Shown here one piece after another: positions 59,632-62,015 of a stretch of 62,015 bases of DNA. The translations under genes were made by a program, and so were the position numbers. The stretch comes from Bradyrhizobium forestalis (GTDB taxonomy: Bacteria; Pseudomonadota; Alphaproteobacteria; Rhizobiales; Xanthobacteraceae): positions 1 through 62,015 of the forward strand of contig NZ_PGVG01000042.1 in NCBI RefSeq assembly GCF_002795245.1. The letters are read 5' to 3'. Position 1 is the stretch's first letter. Each line of letters opens with the position of its first letter. A model generated the notes under the pieces. That model was not told the origin of the DNA. It saw only the letters and a program-made list of their open reading frames with translations, and ran no database searches.

Positions 59632-61785
59632 ATGGCCAGAGCAGCAAAATCCAAAGCAACACCGCTTCGCGACGTCGCCGACCTCACCAAGGCGCAGGCC
59701 AAGGTCGAGCACATGCGGCTCGCGCTTGAGATCGAGGGACACAATGAGCGCTACTATCAGGAGGACGCGCCCACCATCACCGACGCCGAGTACGACGCTC
59801 TGCGTCAGCGCCTCAACGCGATCGAAAAGCGCTTTCCTGAATTCGTCAGTGCAGAGTCGCCGTCGCAGAAGGTCGGAGCGGCACCGTCCGGGCGCTTCAG
59901 GAAGGTGCGGCACTCCGTTCCCATGCTGTCGCTCGACAACGCGTTTGCGGAAGAGGACGTGCGCGACTTCGTCGGCCGCATCGTGCGGTTCCTGAAGCTC
60001 GACGACGACAAGGTCGATTTTTCCGCCGAGCCGAAGATCGACGGCCTGTCGATGTCGCTGCGCTACGAGGGCGGCGAGCTCGTCACCGCCGCGACGCGCG
60101 GCGACGGCGCGGTCGGGGAGGACGTCACCGCCAACATCCGCACGCTCGAAGACGTGCCGCAGAAGCTGAAGGGCCGCAACGTCCCCGACATCTGCGAGGT
60201 GCGCGGCGAGGTCTATATGACCAAGAAGGCGTTCCTGGCGCTCAACGAACGGCAGAAGGCGGCAGGCGATACCATCTTCGCCAATCCGCGCAATTCGGCC
60301 GCCGGCTCGCTCCGGCAGAAGGACCCGACCATCACCGCCTCCCGTCCCCTCGGCTTCTTCGCCTATGCGTGGGGGCAGATGAGCGCGATGCCGGAGGATA
60401 CGCAGAGCGGCATGATAGGTTGGTTCGAGCGCTGCGGCTTCAAGACCAATCCACTGACCAAGCTCTGTCACTCCGTCGAGGAGCTGCTCGCGTTTCATCA
60501 TGCGATTGAGGAGCAACGCGCACGGCTCGATTACGATATCGACGGCGTCGTCTACAAGGTCGACCGCATCGACTGGCAGGAGCGGCTCGGCTTCGTCTCG
60601 CGCACGCCGCGCTGGGGCATCGCGCACAAATTCCCGGCCGAGCGCGCCATGACGGTGCTGCGCGACATCGAGATCCAGGTTGGCCGCACCGGCTCGTTCA
60701 CGCCGGTCGGCAAGCTCGAGCCGGTCGGCGTCGGCGGCGTGATCGTGCAGAACGTGACGCTGCACAACGAGGACTACATCAAGGGCATCGGCAACAAGGG
60801 CGAGGTGCTGCGCGAGGGGCGCGACATCAGGATCGGCGACACCGTCGTGATCCAGCGCGCCGGCGACGTGATCCCGCAGGTGGTCGATGTCGTCCTCGAC
60901 AAGCGGCCGAAGACCGCCAAGGAATTCCACTTCCCGAAGAAGTGCCCGTGTCCGCTGCACACCGACGTCGTGCGCGAGGAGACGGCCACGGGCGAGGAGG
61001 GCTCGCGCGCTCGCTGCACCGGCGAGTTCGCCTGTCCCTATCAGAAGATCGAGCATCTCAAGCTATTCGTGTCGCGGCGGGCCTTCGACATCGACGGTCT
61101 TGGCGAGAAGCAGCTCCAGTACTTCTTCGACGAGGGGTGGGTGAAGGAGCCCGCCGACATCTTCACGCTGGAGAAGCGCAACGCGAAGCTCAAGCTCGAG
61201 GAAATCGAGGGCTACGGCGCGACCTCGGTACGCAACCTGTTCGGCGCCATCCAGAACCGGCGAAAAATTGCGCTGGAGCGCTTCATCTATGCGCTCGGCA
61301 TGCGCCATGTCGGCGAGACCACGGCGCTGGCGCTGGCGCGCGGCTATGGCTCGTGGGACGCTTTCCATGACGCCTGCCTCAAGGTTGCCAAGAGCGACGA
61401 GGAGGCGATCGCGGACATGGACGCGCTCGACCAGATCGGCGACACCGTGATCAAGAGCATCGCCGATTATTTTGGCGAGAGCCACAACCGCGGCATCGTC
61501 GAGCGGCTGACCAAGGAGGTCGAGATCGTCGACGCCGAGAAGCCGAAGAGCAATTCGGCCGTCGCCGGCAAGACCGTGGTGTTCACGGGCTCGCTGGAGA
61601 AGATGACGCGGGATGAAGCCAAGGCGACAGCCGAGCGGCTCGGGGCCAAGGTGTCGGGCTCGGTCTCGAAGAAGACCGATCTGGTGGTCGCCGGCCCCGG
61701 CGCCGGCTCGAAGCTCGCGGACGCCAACAAGCACGGCGTCAAGGTGCTGACCGAGGACGAGTGGCTGAAGCTGATTGGGGAGTGA
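59632..61785 (+). CDS. ligA: NAD+-dependent DNA ligase
   Basis: 717 residues. Domain order is Ia (HNERYYQEDAPTITDAEYDA), adenylation domain with the catalytic lysine in AEPKIDGLSMSLRYEGG, OB fold (VGRTGSFTPVGKLEPVGVGG), the four-cysteine zinc finger (CPCPLHT ... RCTGEFACPYQ), helix-hairpin-helix repeats and a C-terminal BRCT domain (GKTVVFTGSLEKMTRDEAKA). It seals nicks in replication and repair. It is followed by a truncated palindromic element. Confidence 0.95.
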   Translation: MARAAKSKATPLRDVADLTKAQAKVEHMRLALEIEGHNERYYQEDAPTITDAEYDALRQRLNAIEKRFPEFVSAESPSQKVGAAPSGRFRKVRHSVPMLSLDNAFAEEDVRDFVGRIVRFLKLDDDKVDFSAEPKIDGLSMSLRYEGGELVTAATRGDGAVGEDVTANIRTLEDVPQKLKGRNVPDICEVRGEVYMTKKAFLALNERQKAAGDTIFANPRNSAAGSLRQKDPTITASRPLGFFAYAWGQMSAMPEDTQSGMIGWFERCGFKTNPLTKLCHSVEELLAFHHAIEEQRARLDYDIDGVVYKVDRIDWQERLGFVSRTPRWGIAHKFPAERAMTVLRDIEIQVGRTGSFTPVGKLEPVGVGGVIVQNVTLHNEDYIKGIGNKGEVLREGRDIRIGDTVVIQRAGDVIPQVVDVVLDKRPKTAKEFHFPKKCPCPLHTDVVREETATGEEGSRARCTGEFACPYQKIEHLKLFVSRRAFDIDGLGEKQLQYFFDEGWVKEPADIFTLEKRNAKLKLEEIEGYGATSVRNLFGAIQNRRKIALERFIYALGMRHVGETTALALARGYGSWDAFHDACLKVAKSDEEAIADMDALDQIGDTVIKSIADYFGESHNRGIVERLTKEVEIVDAEKPKSNSAVAGKTVVFTGSLEKMTRDEAKATAERLGAKVSGSVSKKTDLVVAGPGAGSKLADANKHGVKVLTEDEWLKLIGE

Positions 61786-61814
61786 GGTTCTCGCTCTGCG
61801 CCAACTCACTCCAC

Positions 61815-61890
61815 TGTCATCGCCCGGCTTGACCGGGCCATCCAGTACGCCGAGACGATTGTGGTTGATCGAGAAGCCGCGGCGTACTGG
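61815..61890. repeat. Palindromic element cut by the IS30-like element
   Basis: TGTCATCGCCCGGCTTGACC ... GAGAAGCCGCGGCGTACTGG matches the first three quarters of the intact copy at 23380-23484 almost base for base, then stops at TACTGG. In the intact copy the sequence continues ATGCCCCGG. The remainder should lie on the other side of the transposon, outside the window. Confidence 0.82.
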
Positions 61891-61896
61891 GCGACT

Positions 61897-62015
61897 TCAA
61901 CCGGTCGTCGCAACACCTTGTGTATCGCTCACCCGCAGCAATTCGTCGAGAGTTTCTGCCGGTGTTTTCCAGCCCAGGGTCTTCCGAGGCCTGGTGTTGA
62001 GTGCAAGAGCGACGG
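61897..62015 (-). mobile_element. IS30-family transposase, C-terminal fragment cut by window edge
   Basis: The minus strand encodes 39 codons ending ALNTRPRKTLGWKTPAETLDE followed by LLRVSDTQGVATTG and a TGA stop at 61899-61897. LNxRPRKxLGWxTPAE is the hallmark C-terminal motif of IS30 transposases. The terminal sequence near 61891-61915 (TTCAACCGGTCGTCGCAACA) resembles IS30-type inverted repeats (TTCAATTGGTCAACGCAACA). The insertion point in the palindromic element is about 61890/61891. The rest of the gene is outside the window. Confidence 0.85.

Overview
The window looks like the chromosome of a Bradyrhizobium or a very close relative (Alphaproteobacteria, Nitrobacteraceae). The reasons are a uniformly high G+C with strong G/C third-position bias, an alphaproteobacterial division and cell-wall (dcw) cluster, genus-typical small secreted proteins, and intergenic palindromic repeats of at least six families. 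This placement rests on recognised protein families, not on a database search. Both edges are cut inside insertion sequences: the N-terminus of an IS1182-like transposase at 1-113 and the C-terminus of an IS30-family transposase at 61897-62015. Each appears to have landed in a palindromic repeat.

Layout. 1-7.1 kb: cell-envelope and accessory genes (DUF4403, a beta-propeller with a regulator, DUF899 plus a small membrane protein, a GIY-YIG gene broken by an amber codon, a c-type cytochrome, an L,D-transpeptidase). 7.3-12.8 kb: a lipid-centred group (GT4 glycosyltransferase, phospholipid N-methyltransferase-like enzyme, Mpo1-like membrane protein, class-III aminotransferase, phosphatidylserine decarboxylase homologue), then a Nudix hydrolase. 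13.6-19.4 kb: a FecR-domain protein, a divergent pair of DUF2147 paralogues around a CRP-type palindrome, a 27-residue membrane protein, an extensin-like lipoprotein and DUF6665. 19.4-28.1 kb: an export region (TetR with its operator, EmrAB-type pump, a leader-like small ORF, an ABC exporter, a MATE exporter, a TauE/SafE exporter). 28.3-34.1 kb: a small secreted protein, a MocR-type regulator divergent from DUF983, an alpha/beta hydrolase coupled to a GNAT, rnpB, and a DGPF/YciI plus ECF42-type sigma factor pair.

34.3-61.8 kb: an amidase, then the dcw cluster in the order rsmH-ftsL-ftsI-murE-murF-mraY-murD-ftsW-murG-murC-murB-ddl-ftsQ-ftsA-ftsZ, a strong terminator, and lpxC-bamD-recN-ligA. 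Together these make lipid II precursor (Mur ligases, MraY, MurG, Ddl), polymerise and cross-link septal peptidoglycan (FtsW, FtsI, FtsL, FtsQ), assemble the Z-ring (FtsA, FtsZ) and support the outer membrane (LpxC, BamD). Several neighbours overlap by 4 nt (ATGA), showing translational coupling. Palindromic repeats interrupt murD/ftsW, ftsW/murG, murC/murB and murB/ddl.

The most striking anomaly is an in-frame TAG inside the essential murE gene (39901-39903), exactly at the boundary between its central and C-terminal domains. The best candidate for an undescribed pathway is the lipid-centred group at 7.3-12.8 kb. No tRNA gene, CRISPR array or prophage was seen.
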